A stretch of DNA of 64,000 nt from Bryoerythrophyllum caledonicum (taxonomy: Eukaryota; Streptophyta; Bryopsida; Pottiales; Pottiaceae), in contig OZ020518.1 of the NCBI GenBank assembly GCA_963971425.1, forward strand, positions 4,786,263 through 4,850,262, read 5' to 3'. The notes under the pieces were generated by a model. That model did no database searches. It worked only from the letters and a program-made list of their open reading frames with translations, and was not told where the DNA came from. Positions within the stretch are counted from its first letter, which is position 1; the number at the start of each line of letters is the position of its first letter. Position numbers and translations under genes: made by a program. Shown here piece after piece: positions 47,301 through 58,434 of the stretch.

Positions 47301-48430
47301 AAAAATAACGAATTATGTTCAGTGGGTATTACTATGGGGGAAAGTTATCTAATCCAGTCTTCCCATGCTCCAGAACAAGGCAACAGGGTACTTATGCACA
47401 GTTACCTAATGCACCGAATCTAATAAGTTAGGACAGAAATAAAAAGACTCAAGCACGAAACTCTGAAAGCCGATACTAATTCTCTTATGATAGGCACCGA
47501 AATCATATCAACATAACTTTTGGACTGTGTTCAGTAACAAGGCAGGTTACAATAATTGCACTAACGAAAATCATGCAGGTTTTTAGGTTCAGGAGCAAGA
47601 CCACAGTTGCACTTCAGTCACCTCCGAAGTCATCCATTTTAAACGAGATTATTCTCAAAACTTTCCTCTCTGTATACTCTCTGAAGACAACATACAGTAT
47701 TTAGAATAACAATTGGTATACCTGTTCGTGTTCTGTTATGGATTTTAGAAAAATGAAGGTATTTTGAAAAAGGATTTTACAAAATTCTAGTTAGAGTTTT
47801 AGAATAAGACATCATCGAAAACTTTAAAGGAAAAAAATAAATGTAAACCGAATTCACTATATCAGTGAATCAAAATCACAATAATTCGACACCGAAACCA
47901 AGCATAGATTATATAACCAGCCTTTAATAAATAATATGAACTCAATAATTTACTTGCTTGAAGTCATGATATCAGAATGCATCAATTTTAGTCATCGAAC
48001 CTCAATGCGACCAAATCACATAAGCTTTGAATACTATAATACACTCAACATTGAAATCGAAACCAGCAACATTGGAAACATTCAGATCACAACTACTTCA
48101 CTGAATCTATGTAAGCGATGTGATTCCTAATCATAATATGTAGTCATAAACACACTTAATGAAGCACGTAGTATAGATGAATCATGTTACCTGATAAAGA
48201 ATCGCAATAAGAGACTTGAATGTCAAAGTATACCATGTTCGTTCCTTTGACTTCTGCTTAGCTTCGGCTGCAACGATCTCGTCCTTGCCCATGAGCGACT
48301 CGAAATACTCAAGCGGTTGACCGGCAATACCCTGAATGCGATATAATTTGTGGACCAGATTTGTAGTCACATGGGATTTCTGGTTTTGCCTGGTAGCACA
48401 AATCAATGAGTCAAATACTGAGCTTCTCAT
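44345..48430 (-). pseudogene. Broken multi-exon gene with amino-methyltransferase-like motifs
   Basis: Minus-strand exons, upstream to downstream: about 48,430-48,191 (NLVHKLYRIQGIAGQPLEYFESLMGKDEI, donor GTAACA); 47,068-46,652 (QQELGDVVAH... to KATWWSQ); about 46,515-45,543 (ISEYIEQMRVQLWDIAFQNEFKG, then an Ala/Lys-rich segment); about 45,360-44,990 (FDLI-x-ADIPD, then FLPEIPSIRSDVLSYAG); about 44,870-44,623 (GVVPWRGPREKDAIFLRMLIEALS, AVILDAFASTG, donor GTGAGT); and 44,550-44,345 (GRHIVALESD). DAFASTG plus GRHIVALESD resembles motif I of N4/N6 amino-methyltransferases, and ADIPD a decayed DPPx motif, in the permuted order IV then I. In-frame TAGs at 46,997-46,999, 46,883-46,885, 45,283-45,285 and 44,528-44,530, and frameshifts near 46,140 and 45,230, mark it as a pseudogene. 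Whether it is host- or element-derived is unclear. Confidence 0.6.
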
Positions 48431-49774
48431 TCAATAGAACTTCACTCAATTTCTGTTTTACTCAACACAATTCATCCCCTATATGCAGTAATTTAAGCAA
48501 CCGATTTCAAAGCATTGTTCAGTAACATCTCATTTGCAGCGATAATAAATATAGAGATAACGCGGAGATTGTGTCATGAGTGAGCAAGGGTAAGAGGAAG
48601 AGGAAGAGAGTCCCTAATGCGAGTGGCCTTTGAAGTGAAACTAGGTTGAACTTACCAAGCCTCTACTAAATTCTCAGCTAGCTATTAACCTCTATAAAGT
48701 TCTTACCACCTCCATCCACCAGTGCTTGATTTGTCTATAACTTATGGGAGGGATTAGTGTACATAATTGCACATACATTTTATTATATACCACGTAGTAG
48801 GCATGAACTCATGACATCTTTCACATATAGTGTGGGTGGAATTAATTCTGATAATTTCTCATACACAAGGTGGTAAGATTTTATTAAACTTATTTTCAAC
48901 TTGGAATGAAATGATTGCATGGATTATTTCTTGAAAAATCGAAAGGAATTATATAATCTTTGTAAAGAATATTAATGAATATGTTTGGAATCAATGATGA
49001 CTATAGTCCTCTAACAGGAATTAATGATGAAATTTCCAATTTTCTAAAGATTAAAATGGTATAATCTGACAATGAGAGTCTTGTGGTGATTTCATATGTA
49101 ACACCAATGTAAGTAAATTTTATTAGCCTATAACATTAAAGTGAATTCTTTAACTTGGATATACAAAGGCCACAAAGGAAACATAGAAGAATCAATCAAA
49201 AAATGTGCATATTGAATTCCAAAATCAATGATGATTGTATGAAAAACACCCAATAATTTCTAATTTCAATTGAATAGATTTGAAGAGAAAATAAATTGAT
49301 TTTTCCACTCCCACAATCAATCAGAGGACCTTCAAAGAGAAAACAAGTAAATTGTACCTTCAATGTACCACCATGAGATCAATAGAGGTTTTGAGTACCT
49401 AGTTGACACCAACTTAAGCATTGAATATCAAACAACTACTAATATTACCCTATTTAGTGCCACACATGAACTATATCCTTAGAGCAATATCTTCTTCTAC
49501 AATGTAAATTTTTTTATCATGACAAAAGAGATAATTTTGAATAAGTTTCTAGTGTGATACAATAACTACAAATCTATGCACTTTGAATTTTTTTTTAAGG
49601 GCAAATCCTACGCGCCTCATCTCACAAGATGCATATGCTATGTTGAAGGGTAATCAAATCACCATGCTTGATAAAAAGCCAAGTACCAGTACCCTAAAAT
49701 TCAAATTTAGTGTTACACTGGTTAGTGTAATAAGCTGTCTTGACTACACAACTCTATTTGTGTATCCCTTGAAA
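48431..49774. other. AT-rich intergenic stretch; fragment resembling intron 1 of the 57-kb gene
   Basis: No gene is seen. The segment at about 49,608-49,690 (CTCACAAGATGCATATGCTATG...AAGGGTAATCAAATCAC) resembles 57,310-57,360 and 57,440-57,490. It may be a trace of a duplication breakpoint or a small dispersed repeat. Confidence 0.4.
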
Positions 49775-52700
49775 ACGTGACAAAGATCATGTTTAGAATA
49801 CAAAGATGATATCAAAAAGTTTTTGGATTGCACTTCGTTCTCTACTAAATCACCAATGGTGCAAAAAACGGCCTATATAACCAATATAGCCAGTGATGTA
49901 TGTCCCATTCACTTGCGCATATTGTAACCATTTGAAACAACTCCATAAAATTCAGTCAAAATGAACAAAGAGGTTTATGTTCACGACATATTTCCTGCAC
50001 TGCAACATATTGTGCCTGGTCCCAAAATGTTTCTCCAGTGGTAGGACTTGGGGGGATTAGAAGCCTGCTTCAAGTCTGAAGCCCAAGAGCATGGGCCCTT
50101 CCACATCTGGCACAAGGTAGAGCGCAACAAAAATTTGAATGTCCTTAATCCTTTAGCGTCGAGTTGGCTATGGCTGATGGAGAATCTACAAGTGTAATAG
50201 ATGATACACTACACAGTCTATTACAATTGTAGATTTGACCATCATCCATAGCCACCTCGTCCTTAAAGAGTTACATAAGTGAAATATTCTCATATCAGCT
50301 ACATAGTAAAATGCAATCATCTATGATATTTGTACTCTAGTGTCTAGAAAATCCGTATAACATATGATTGTTGACCTGCTACTTGGGGTGTGGAATCAAC
50401 AAACTCTTCATTCATGTTGTCCCTCACCTTCTTTGTGGACTGCTGTGAAATTTATGGATGTTAGACAATGTTGTTCAACATGGATTGTCGCCAAAGTTAC
50501 AAAATGATGTGTTTCGGACATTGGCTCACGACATGAACCACTATTGGAGAAATCTTTCATTATATATATTTTTTAATATCAAAAATTGAAATAAATTTCA
50601 CTATAAAAGGGTGATGATAAACATTGCCCTAAAATTGACAACACGATCAAAGAATTCATAATGCCAACATGAGCCACTAATTTTCACTACACGTTGTCTT
50701 CCAACCATGCATCAAACATTGGATTCTCACACCACTAGTTTTATCCTCTTACATGAATTAGGTGGTATTTCCTATATTATTCTAGCTCTATATTAGCTCT
50801 TCAATAAATTAGCTACTATTAAAGTCTAATTACAAATTCATTTCTTATAATGAATTTGTAGATAATAATGCATCACGAACATGTTCCATCTATTAATACT
50901 TATTCTTGTATAACATCTTATTTACAAATGCACTTTCATGACTATTCAGTTTACAATATTTTAATTTCTTTTTTAAAACATAATTAATCAAAATAATGAT
51001 ATATATTTATATACACATATATACACACATCAAGAGTAGATGTAGCAAATGAAAGCAAGTGTTTTCTATAACATTTGTTTACGTATTTAAAGATGTTTTG
51101 AAATTATAATGAATTATAGAACTATCAAAAACATTTCATGTCACTTGTAAATCAAACCAACGAGTGTATACTATATTATAGCATTTTTGCATGTGAATCA
51201 AAGTTCACTAATGGTAATATGTCTAAAATAGTATTTATATCTAATGGCTTATTGAAAATCAAAACTTCAATATTTTTCAAGCAAATTTTAAACCAAGTTT
51301 TTGCAAATCTCACTTAGTTAAAGTTAGAAAATAGATGTGATAACGGTCATTTTCATGACATAAATATAGTCTTGATGATAGAATCCTGTATAATAGAAAA
51401 TGCATTAAGTGATATAATTTTTTTATCACGTTATATGCAAACTGACCTTATGTATGATTAATTAAAGAAATAACTCTTTCATACCTTTCATAAACAATAA
51501 GCTTTGAACTTATTGAGATAGTATACAACACTTTATTTTACAACATCTAATTCACATCTCCCACCAATTTTCTATTTTAATAAAGAAGAAAATTCCAAAT
51601 GAAAATTATACAGATTACAAAAATAAGTTATATGATATTTACAGTTTATATTTAAAGCATATGTGCAAATTTAGAAAGATTACTACCTTGCAATGAACAA
51701 ACCTAGTAACAGGCAAATGTTAGATTAGTTTGTAATTAGCCCCTAAAGGACCGGACCTTGAGCTTCACCAAAATCACCCCAAAATTGCCACTTCGAGATG
51801 AGATATTATTAGACTTATTCAAACGCATTTTTACTATTTGCAACTATTGGATCTTCAAGCTAACCACTACAAAAAGATACCCTAATATTTTTGTAAATTT
51901 TGACCATATGGATCGAATGATAATTGCATTTGAAGAGTGCAAGGTCGATTTGATCTATTGTGCCCGAATTGGTTCAACATCCTTTGACTCAAGATAATGG
52001 CATGTTTTTCCATTACACATTGCATAAACTCAATGGATCTATGTTCTACCTTATGTGAAGTTATTGCATGCAAATAGTCACAAGCAAAATGGAGGTGTTG
52101 ACGATAAGAAAAATAGACCTACAATAACTAGCAGTAGAGAAAGTGGCTCTTCACTGAGGAAAGAAATTTTATTTTTATAATAGGGAAATAGTTGTTGGAT
52201 CTAATATCCGAACGAAGAATAGAATCATTATGTCATACTCTAAAATAAATGTAAAATCCTTAATTTCTATGTGTTTTTAGGTGAAAACAATGAAGATAGC
52301 CAAAGAACTTTCCTTCACTACTAGCCTCAAAAAAATGCAATTGTCAACCCTAGAGCAACTCTTTTCATATCAATAATACCCTTCTCTTTTGCCAAAAAAA
52401 TCAAGCTATTCTTGTTTGAGGCACCATAACTTTCTCCTCATAAGTCCAAGAAAAGAAAGATAAAATTCCCCGCACAAGTCCAAAAACCCTAAACCTATAG
52501 TTCTATAAATAGTTCAAACTCCTAGAAGTTATTTTAAAAAGTGGATTTTTAGGATCGTGCCAAAATCAATTTGTCTCCAGTAGCAACGAATTGTCCTTCA
52601 GGGATTAAACATGAAAGATATATACCGTCAATACTATCATGAATCAATGCTAAAATTCTTTAAAGATCCACACAAATAGATGTCAACAAACTCAAGAAAG

Positions 52701-52897
52701 GATATTCTACACAAGAGTAGTCAAGTGCAATTCAACAACACTGAAACATACATGTTGAAATCTACAATCAACTCTAAATCAAAACAATGGACAACACAAC
52801 ACATTTATCACATGTTTACACCAACATCCACTTTAAAACATTTTCATAATAACTTTCTTACAGCAAATTGAGGTTAGAGAGAAGAAACATATGAATG
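49775..52897. repeat. Segmental duplicate flank, copy 3
   Basis: Aligned with 24,860-25,260 (first part) and 27,960-30,499 (second part). It lacks the 2.7-kb block with two MITEs present in copy 2. Non-coding. It contains a foldback at 50,166-50,253. Confidence 0.75.
50166..50253. repeat. Small foldback (88 bp)
   Basis: GGCTATGGCTGATGG...ATCTACAAGTGTAATAGA pairs with TCTATTACAATTGTAGAT...CATCATCCATAGCC across a short loop. The matching position in copy 2 (about 25,253-25,340) has only the left arm and altered sequence, so the right arm was gained or lost after the duplication. Confidence 0.6.
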
Positions 52898-54235
52898 CTA
52901 TATTTGAGCCCACATCTTGGCCAATTGTTCCTCTTGATTAACCTTATACCTTCTAACACTTGTTGAATTATCTTCAAATACTTTCAATATATCTTTAAAC
53001 GAAGGTCTATCCATTGGATTAATTTGCCAACACCACTTTAGAAGTTCTCGTGCCCAACCCTCAATATACTCTGGCACCTCCGGTCGATTTCCATTAAGGA
53101 CAAGATCATAATCCCTCCATGCATGGTCATCAAATGGATATCTCCCAGTCAATATTTCATAACAAGTCATTCCATAGCTATAACTATCCGCTTGTCTTGT
53201 AAATAACTCTGGACACTCCAACACATTTCTCTCTTTACAAGCCTGCAAAACTTCGGGGGCCCTCCAAAATCCCATTCCAACAGTTCCGATGGAACACTCA
53301 AAGTCAGCAATACAACTCATCCAACAACCCTTCACCCTATGTTTTTTCATTAGCACATTCGCAGCCTTGAGGTCCCTATGGATGATGTTGTGACTATGCA
53401 TCCACTTCATTCCAAGTGCAATGCGATACATTATCATCATAGCCTCCTCTTTCTCAAATGGTCCTTGGTTCCTCCCAAAATTTCTCCGCATATTCTCATC
53501 AATGATGCATCGTAGATCCCCGTCTTCCTTGACCATCAGGAAGGCAAACCTTCCATCCCTTAATAATGTCGCGCGCACCACAGAACAATGGTGCCTAGCA
53601 ACACTCTTTTGTTCAACTTCTCTAAGTTTAGAAAACTTTGCCCGGTGCTGCAAGTACCCTTGCGGCCACTGGGATTGTAATTGGCGCAATAAGGTGCCCT
53701 TCTTAAACACCTTTAACACCCACTCTCGTCCCTTTTCAAGATCCGACACATTTTTGTCTGGCCTCCTCCAAGTCACCTTAACATGGAAGAGTTCCGCTTG
53801 CCCACCCTCTGCAAACTTCTTCCCTATCTCCAACTCACCCTCACTTCCACGACCTGCTACTCCCAAATCATAACCAAATGTGCCAAAGAACTTAGGATAA
53901 ATGGAGTGCATTTGAAGAGTCTTGAACACTTCCCTATTCTCAATCTCAGCCCCTCCCTTTTCATCAAGATTCATAGCCAACTCCGAAAGCTCGCTCCACT
54001 GCGCCATGCAACTTTTAGATTGCTCCTCCACTTCATAATCACTCGCACACTTCCCACTCTCCATCCTTGCCGCCACACTCTCACTACCTACAATGCAACT
54101 CGAGGTGGTTCCATGCTCACTCCCGCATGCAACAGCTGTGTGAGATTCCGACTTCGTCAATCCACCACACCAACAAGATTTCAACAATCTCAACAGCGGC
54201 TTCCTCTTGACTGTCGGCGCACTTGCAGAGGCCAT
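52898..54235 (-). CDS. Protein kinase-like protein with DFE motif (copy 3)
   Basis: This is a 445-residue intronless frame from the ATG at 54,235-54,233. Residue numbering matches copy 1 over the kinase domain: loop KKFAEGGQAELF, K175 in WVLKVFKKG, IIHRDLKAANVL with D288, IADFECSIG (DFE) at 309-317, RAPEVL at 325-330, and WCWQINPMDRPSF. The C-terminus is five residues longer than in copy 1. All landmark residues match copy 1, including the unusual DFE, so the change is ancestral rather than a recent error. Role unknown; a cytosolic TKL-like kinase or pseudokinase is the best description. Confidence 0.85.
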   Translation of the reverse strand: MASASAPTVKRKPLLRLLKSCWCGGLTKSESHTAVACGSEHGTTSSCIVGSESVAARMESGKCASDYEVEEQSKSCMAQWSELSELAMNLDEKGGAEIENREVFKTLQMHSIYPKFFGTFGYDLGVAGRGSEGELEIGKKFAEGGQAELFHVKVTWRRPDKNVSDLEKGREWVLKVFKKGTLLRQLQSQWPQGYLQHRAKFSKLREVEQKSVARHHCSVVRATLLRDGRFAFLMVKEDGDLRCIIDENMRRNFGRNQGPFEKEEAMMIMYRIALGMKWMHSHNIIHRDLKAANVLMKKHRVKGCWMSCIADFECSIGTVGMGFWRAPEVLQACKERNVLECPELFTRQADSYSYGMTCYEILTGRYPFDDHAWRDYDLVLNGNRPEVPEYIEGWARELLKWCWQINPMDRPSFKDILKVFEDNSTSVRRYKVNQEEQLAKMWAQI

Positions 54236-55685
54236 TAGTGCTCAACCCTTGGAATTGTTCCAACACCCTCTTGAACAACTGGATTCGCAAAAGAGGCTTT
54301 CAGAAAAACGAGACGACAACAAAGTACAAACCACAATCTTGCACTCCCATGCAACTATACCTGAGGATGAGTAGATGGCGACGAATATGCCTTGCTAGTT
54401 ATCTACCACATTCGCAAGCAGACGCCTTGATATCCTTCGCAAACATTCCATAGACCAAACCCACCAAAGATAAATATAGATACAGATCTACTCACAGCTT
54501 TCAAGAACGTGCACAAAATTAAAATCACGTCGACAGATTCAGCGCTCCCGTTGCCTTGCAACGCCCTGCCGTTTCCTACAATTCATAAGATCGGAAAACC
54601 TTCCACTTCACTCCATCACTTGAATGATCAAATGAAACTATATGCAAGAGGATCCAATCCGTGCGGAAACTCATCCGCCTCGTCCTCAAATCGCCACACC
54701 AAACCCCGCAAAACGAGACCCCAGATTCACAATGTCGTCCGTGGGTAACAGAAACATTGCCATCAACAATGGCCGCACCTGCGAGCGAGAGAAGAGAGAT
54801 CCGCAGCCAAAGACCGCCAAGTTCCAGGTTATCACGAAACGAAGAAGTAGTCGTGCGCTAAACAGATGAGCAATCAAGTGACTCTGAGGCGTAGCCCCGA
54901 AGCGCGTCCAGACGCCTACTGTGGACCCAGAAGCCGTTTGACAATAAGCAGCCTGCAAGCTCGCTCCTGCTTTACACAACTTCACCACCTGAACATACAG
55001 AAAACATACTACATCATTAACTATTTCTAAATTCAGCTGAAACCAAATGAGGTGTACCCGCTGACTGACGATACTACGAACTCTAAAACTTCAGAATATT
55101 TTCTACTCTGACCAAAGAACGCCTCATTACTTCTCAGGTCAATGACAATCAAACGAGGACGACGCCGATGTATACCAACGATCAAGATTCCCTTCACCAA
55201 ACGTAAACTGTGACTTGCTGTCAACACTTGAAGGAGTTCATCTAATGGACCCAGTGGATAATTAAAATAGGTCTAACTCAATGGGCTCTCAGAGTCTGTA
55301 AAAACAGAGTCAGTCCACTATCATGGCACCTAGCAAAACAGATCTCTATGGTGTTGCCTAGAAGTGCAATAAAAACGCTAACTCAGTTTTATTCCAAGAT
55401 CTGTGGCTAAAAAGCTATTGTTAGAGCCCAGAAAGTGTCAACTCAGGTGCACTAGACTGAAACGTGGAAGCAGAGCCTTGCTATCAAAAAGACCTCGTCC
55501 AGCCATGTGCTAGACAGTTCATGTCAACATAGCAAAACTTGGATATTGGTTAGTCTTATCGACGATCGAGAATAAAGAAACTACAGCTTCAGAACAGCCC
55601 TTGTTACGGAAACCATCCAGCTACAAAAGAAGATTTCAGGAAGAACCTATCACACCAGCACATTAGGAATGCCAGACAGACACCA
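54236..55685. repeat. Duplicated kinase upstream block, copy 3
   Basis: Matches 1,773-3,425 and 31,824-33,400. It has a deletion of about 270 bp relative to copy 1 just after 54,540, and ends abruptly at GCCAGACAGACACC where copy 4 begins. The first-exon fossil with its ATG lies at 54,732-54,869. Confidence 0.7.
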
Positions 55686-56425
55686 ACTCCGTCCATCCAC
55701 CAATCCAACAAGTGTACAACAATCGCAACAATCTCATCACATTGCTGATGCACTTGCCCAGGCCATGGCTGCTTAACCCTTGGAATGGACATCAACACAC
55801 GAAACCACAGTAGTAGCTTTCAGGAAAACCAGACAACACCAAACTCCGTCCCTTCAACTCCCCGGCAACAAAATCTAAGGATAATCAGATGGCAATGAAC
55901 ATGCCTTGCTAGATTTATCTACCATGGCGAGCACACGCCTTCTTATGCTTCTAAAAAATTCCATCGACCAAACCTACGAAAGAAAATACGATTTCTCCTG
56001 CTTCAAAAGATTCCATCGAAGATAAATAGAAATCTACAGCTACTCACGCCTTTCAAGAACCTGCACAAGATGAAAGCACGTCGACAGATTCTATGTGCAC
56101 GAGCAGGAACAATGGCTGTGCTAGGTAGTGCTCAAGAGCTGCAAGATAACAAAATCCAGTGTAAGAGCCCCAAGTTTACAGAGACTGCCAATCCGAGGAG
56201 GAGGAGCACACCTAGCTGATGGGCAGACGAGGATCGATCGCGAACAACCACGTTGGCGCTGCCAGAAGTCACCCCTCCAATCACCCTGTCCTCAAGCTTC
56301 TTGCAAACCCTAAAACCCTCTTGAACGAGGTCGGCACTCTCGTAGCCTTGCAACACACTGCCGCCCCCTGCAAACGATCAGATCGGAAAACCTTCCACTT
56401 CACTCCATCTCTTGAATGACTGAAT
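55686..56425 (-). pseudogene. Fourth, fragmentary copy of the kinase 5' end and upstream block
   Basis: On the minus strand, about 55,770-55,686 encodes only remnants of the kinase N-terminus (MAWASASA, and in another frame RLLRLLYTCWIGGWTE, compare KPLLRLLNSCWSGGRTE). It is followed upstream by diverged versions of the block (AGACTGCCAATC, GCTGCCAGAAGTCA, GATCGGAAAACCTTCCAC). It abuts copy 3 at 55,685. It sits directly before the putative first exon of the next gene. Confidence 0.65.
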
Positions 56426-58226
56426 GAAACCTTCTGCAAGGGGATCCAAACCGCGCGGGAAACTCATCCGCCTCCTCCTCAAATCGCCACACCTAACCCC
56501 GCAGAACGAGACCCTGGATCTAGAGCGTTGGAGGATTACAAATACTTGGGCCGCACAAGCGAGCGACGGAAGACACATCCGCAGCGAAAGAGCGCCAGTC
56601 CGCAGAAATCCGCCACACAGTTGAGCGATCTAAGTGAGTCTGAGGCGTACTTATACAGTATCCCGGAGCGTGTCCACAAGCTTGCTGTGAACCTGGAAGC
56701 CCTTGCGAGGAAGGTGAGCTCTTGTACGCCAAGTCAAAGAAAGCCACCTGCGTGAGGCCGGCAGACTAATTCAGAGTATTTTATTATTCTGCATGGGTTT
56801 TGTCGGTCATCGGTGACTCGGTACGCACCACAACGGAATCGTGGCAGCGCTAGAAGAAAACGAGGACATGGTTTCGATACTTGATACAGGATGCACACAA
56901 ACCTGGAATATTATCAAGTAGAAACTACATGGCTGGCCGGAAGTAGAGACAGTTCAGGTGCAGCGGCGAAACACAAATTCATGAATATTACGATAGTATT
57001 GCTATGTGACCACTAGTAGTATGTTTCAAACGTTTCATCACAGTAACGCTTGCCATCCCTCCATGTGCGTCTTGCAGGACCTGTTAAGTTTTATGACCAT
57101 GTAAGCAGCTGCCGTTACATGGCACGTTTCACAAACTTCGCGTGATTCCAAACATCACAGGAGTTACATGAAAAGAAAGAAAGACGCCATTCCAAAAACT
57201 GGTTGCGTCATCAGTACTAACCTAGCACCTAACGTCACTTCGGTTATGATACTCACTACAATAATCGCACAACCAATAACCCTTTGCCCTAATCCTGACA
57301 TACGCTCATCTCACAAAAGACTTCCAAGATGCAGATGCTATGCGAAAGGGTAATCGAAACATTCAACCTCTCACACAAGTAGAAAGAATCAAACAATTTC
57401 TATGTAGAGAAGCTGCAGTGCATCTGCATGTTACATAGGATTTGTTTCACCTCACGAGATGCAGATGCTATGCGAAAGGGTAATAAAATCATCACGATTG
57501 CGAAAGAGTCAAGTGACGAGAGAGTTTCTAAGCATGCATGGTGATCTTGCAGGTGCGGTTCTGCGAGGAGCACGCGTGGAAGCAGGAGAATCAGAGGGGG
57601 AAGCACATTGCGGGCTACGGCGGGTTCATTCCTCTAGAAGAGATTTCCCCCGCGCACGACGTCACGCTGCCGCGCATCCATGTGCCAGATATGGAGCCCT
57701 GGGGCGGCAAGCAATCCGGCTACACCGGCTTCAAACCCGAGGTAAGGGGGAAATTCATCACGAACTCCACCGATTCAGACTCCACCGATTCAGACTCCAC
57801 TGATCTTGACTACCCATGTGCAGCGCCCGCCGTGCGAGAATCCGGACTACATGTGGCAACTCGACCACAGCCGCAACAACCACTACACCACGACCTACGG
57901 CATCGCAAACCAGTCCTGCATCGAGACGCGCGCCAGGTTGAAGTACAGGCCACCAATCGTCAGACCGCCATGGCCACATGAAGACCCGAAGGTGAGAGAC
58001 TCATCACACATCCCATCTCAAGAACTAACCCTAGAAACTGACGATGTCCTCCTGTTTCCAGGCGAAGAAAGGCGTCAAGGGATTCTTCTACGAAGATAAC
58101 ACCAATGGCTCCTCCGAAGAAGGCAAGAAACAAGCAGAGAAGTATTTTGCGGTGGTGCGGCCTTTGGAAGGGACGTTGCTGGCTATGAACTCGAACAGGT
58201 CCATCAAATCCAGGGTCATGGCGTGA
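56426..58226 (+). CDS. Possible axonemal microtubule-inner-protein-like gene, four exons
   Basis: Exons: putative 56,426-56,713 (donor GTGAGC, ends LEALARK), 57,553-57,741, 57,824-57,991 and 58,062-58,226 (TGA). All junctions are phase 0 with GT-AG. Exons 2-4 read VRFCEEHAWKQENQ...GYGGFIPLEE...WGGKQSGYTGFKPE, then RPPCENPDYMWQLDHSRNNHYTTTYG, then AKKGVKGFFYEDNT...SRVMA. The GYGGFIP and GYTGFKP motifs resemble FAM166/CIMIP2-type proteins inside ciliary doublet microtubules. In a plant this would be a sperm-flagellum protein. No in-frame ATG is visible in exon 1. A start at ATG 57,538 (MVILQVRF) or in a further upstream exon is possible. The family call is tentative; the exon structure of 57,553-58,226 is firm. 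Confidence 0.6.
56714..57552 (+). other. Intron 1 of the axonemal-like gene, with direct repeat
   Basis: It begins GTGAGC and ends TTGCAG. It contains a repeated segment of about 40 bp (GATGCAGATGCTATGCGAAAGGGTAAT) at about 57,328-57,356 and 57,460-57,485, related to 49,612-49,680. It could also hide a small exon. Confidence 0.4.
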
Positions 58227-58434
58227 CTCTCTTAGAAACAATTTGACAAAAGGAAAACGCGTTTGAAATAATGTATTAAGCTTCAGATAACTGGATCCAT
58301 CTCGTGACATCCACTTGTCAAAGTTGGGATTCGTGTCGCGCTTCCCGAGGATGCGGAGTCCACTGCTTTTGTGACATGATTTGTTGGTTGCGTTTTCAGG
58401 GCTGTTTTAGGGTGTTGAGGGAGTTGCAGGAATT

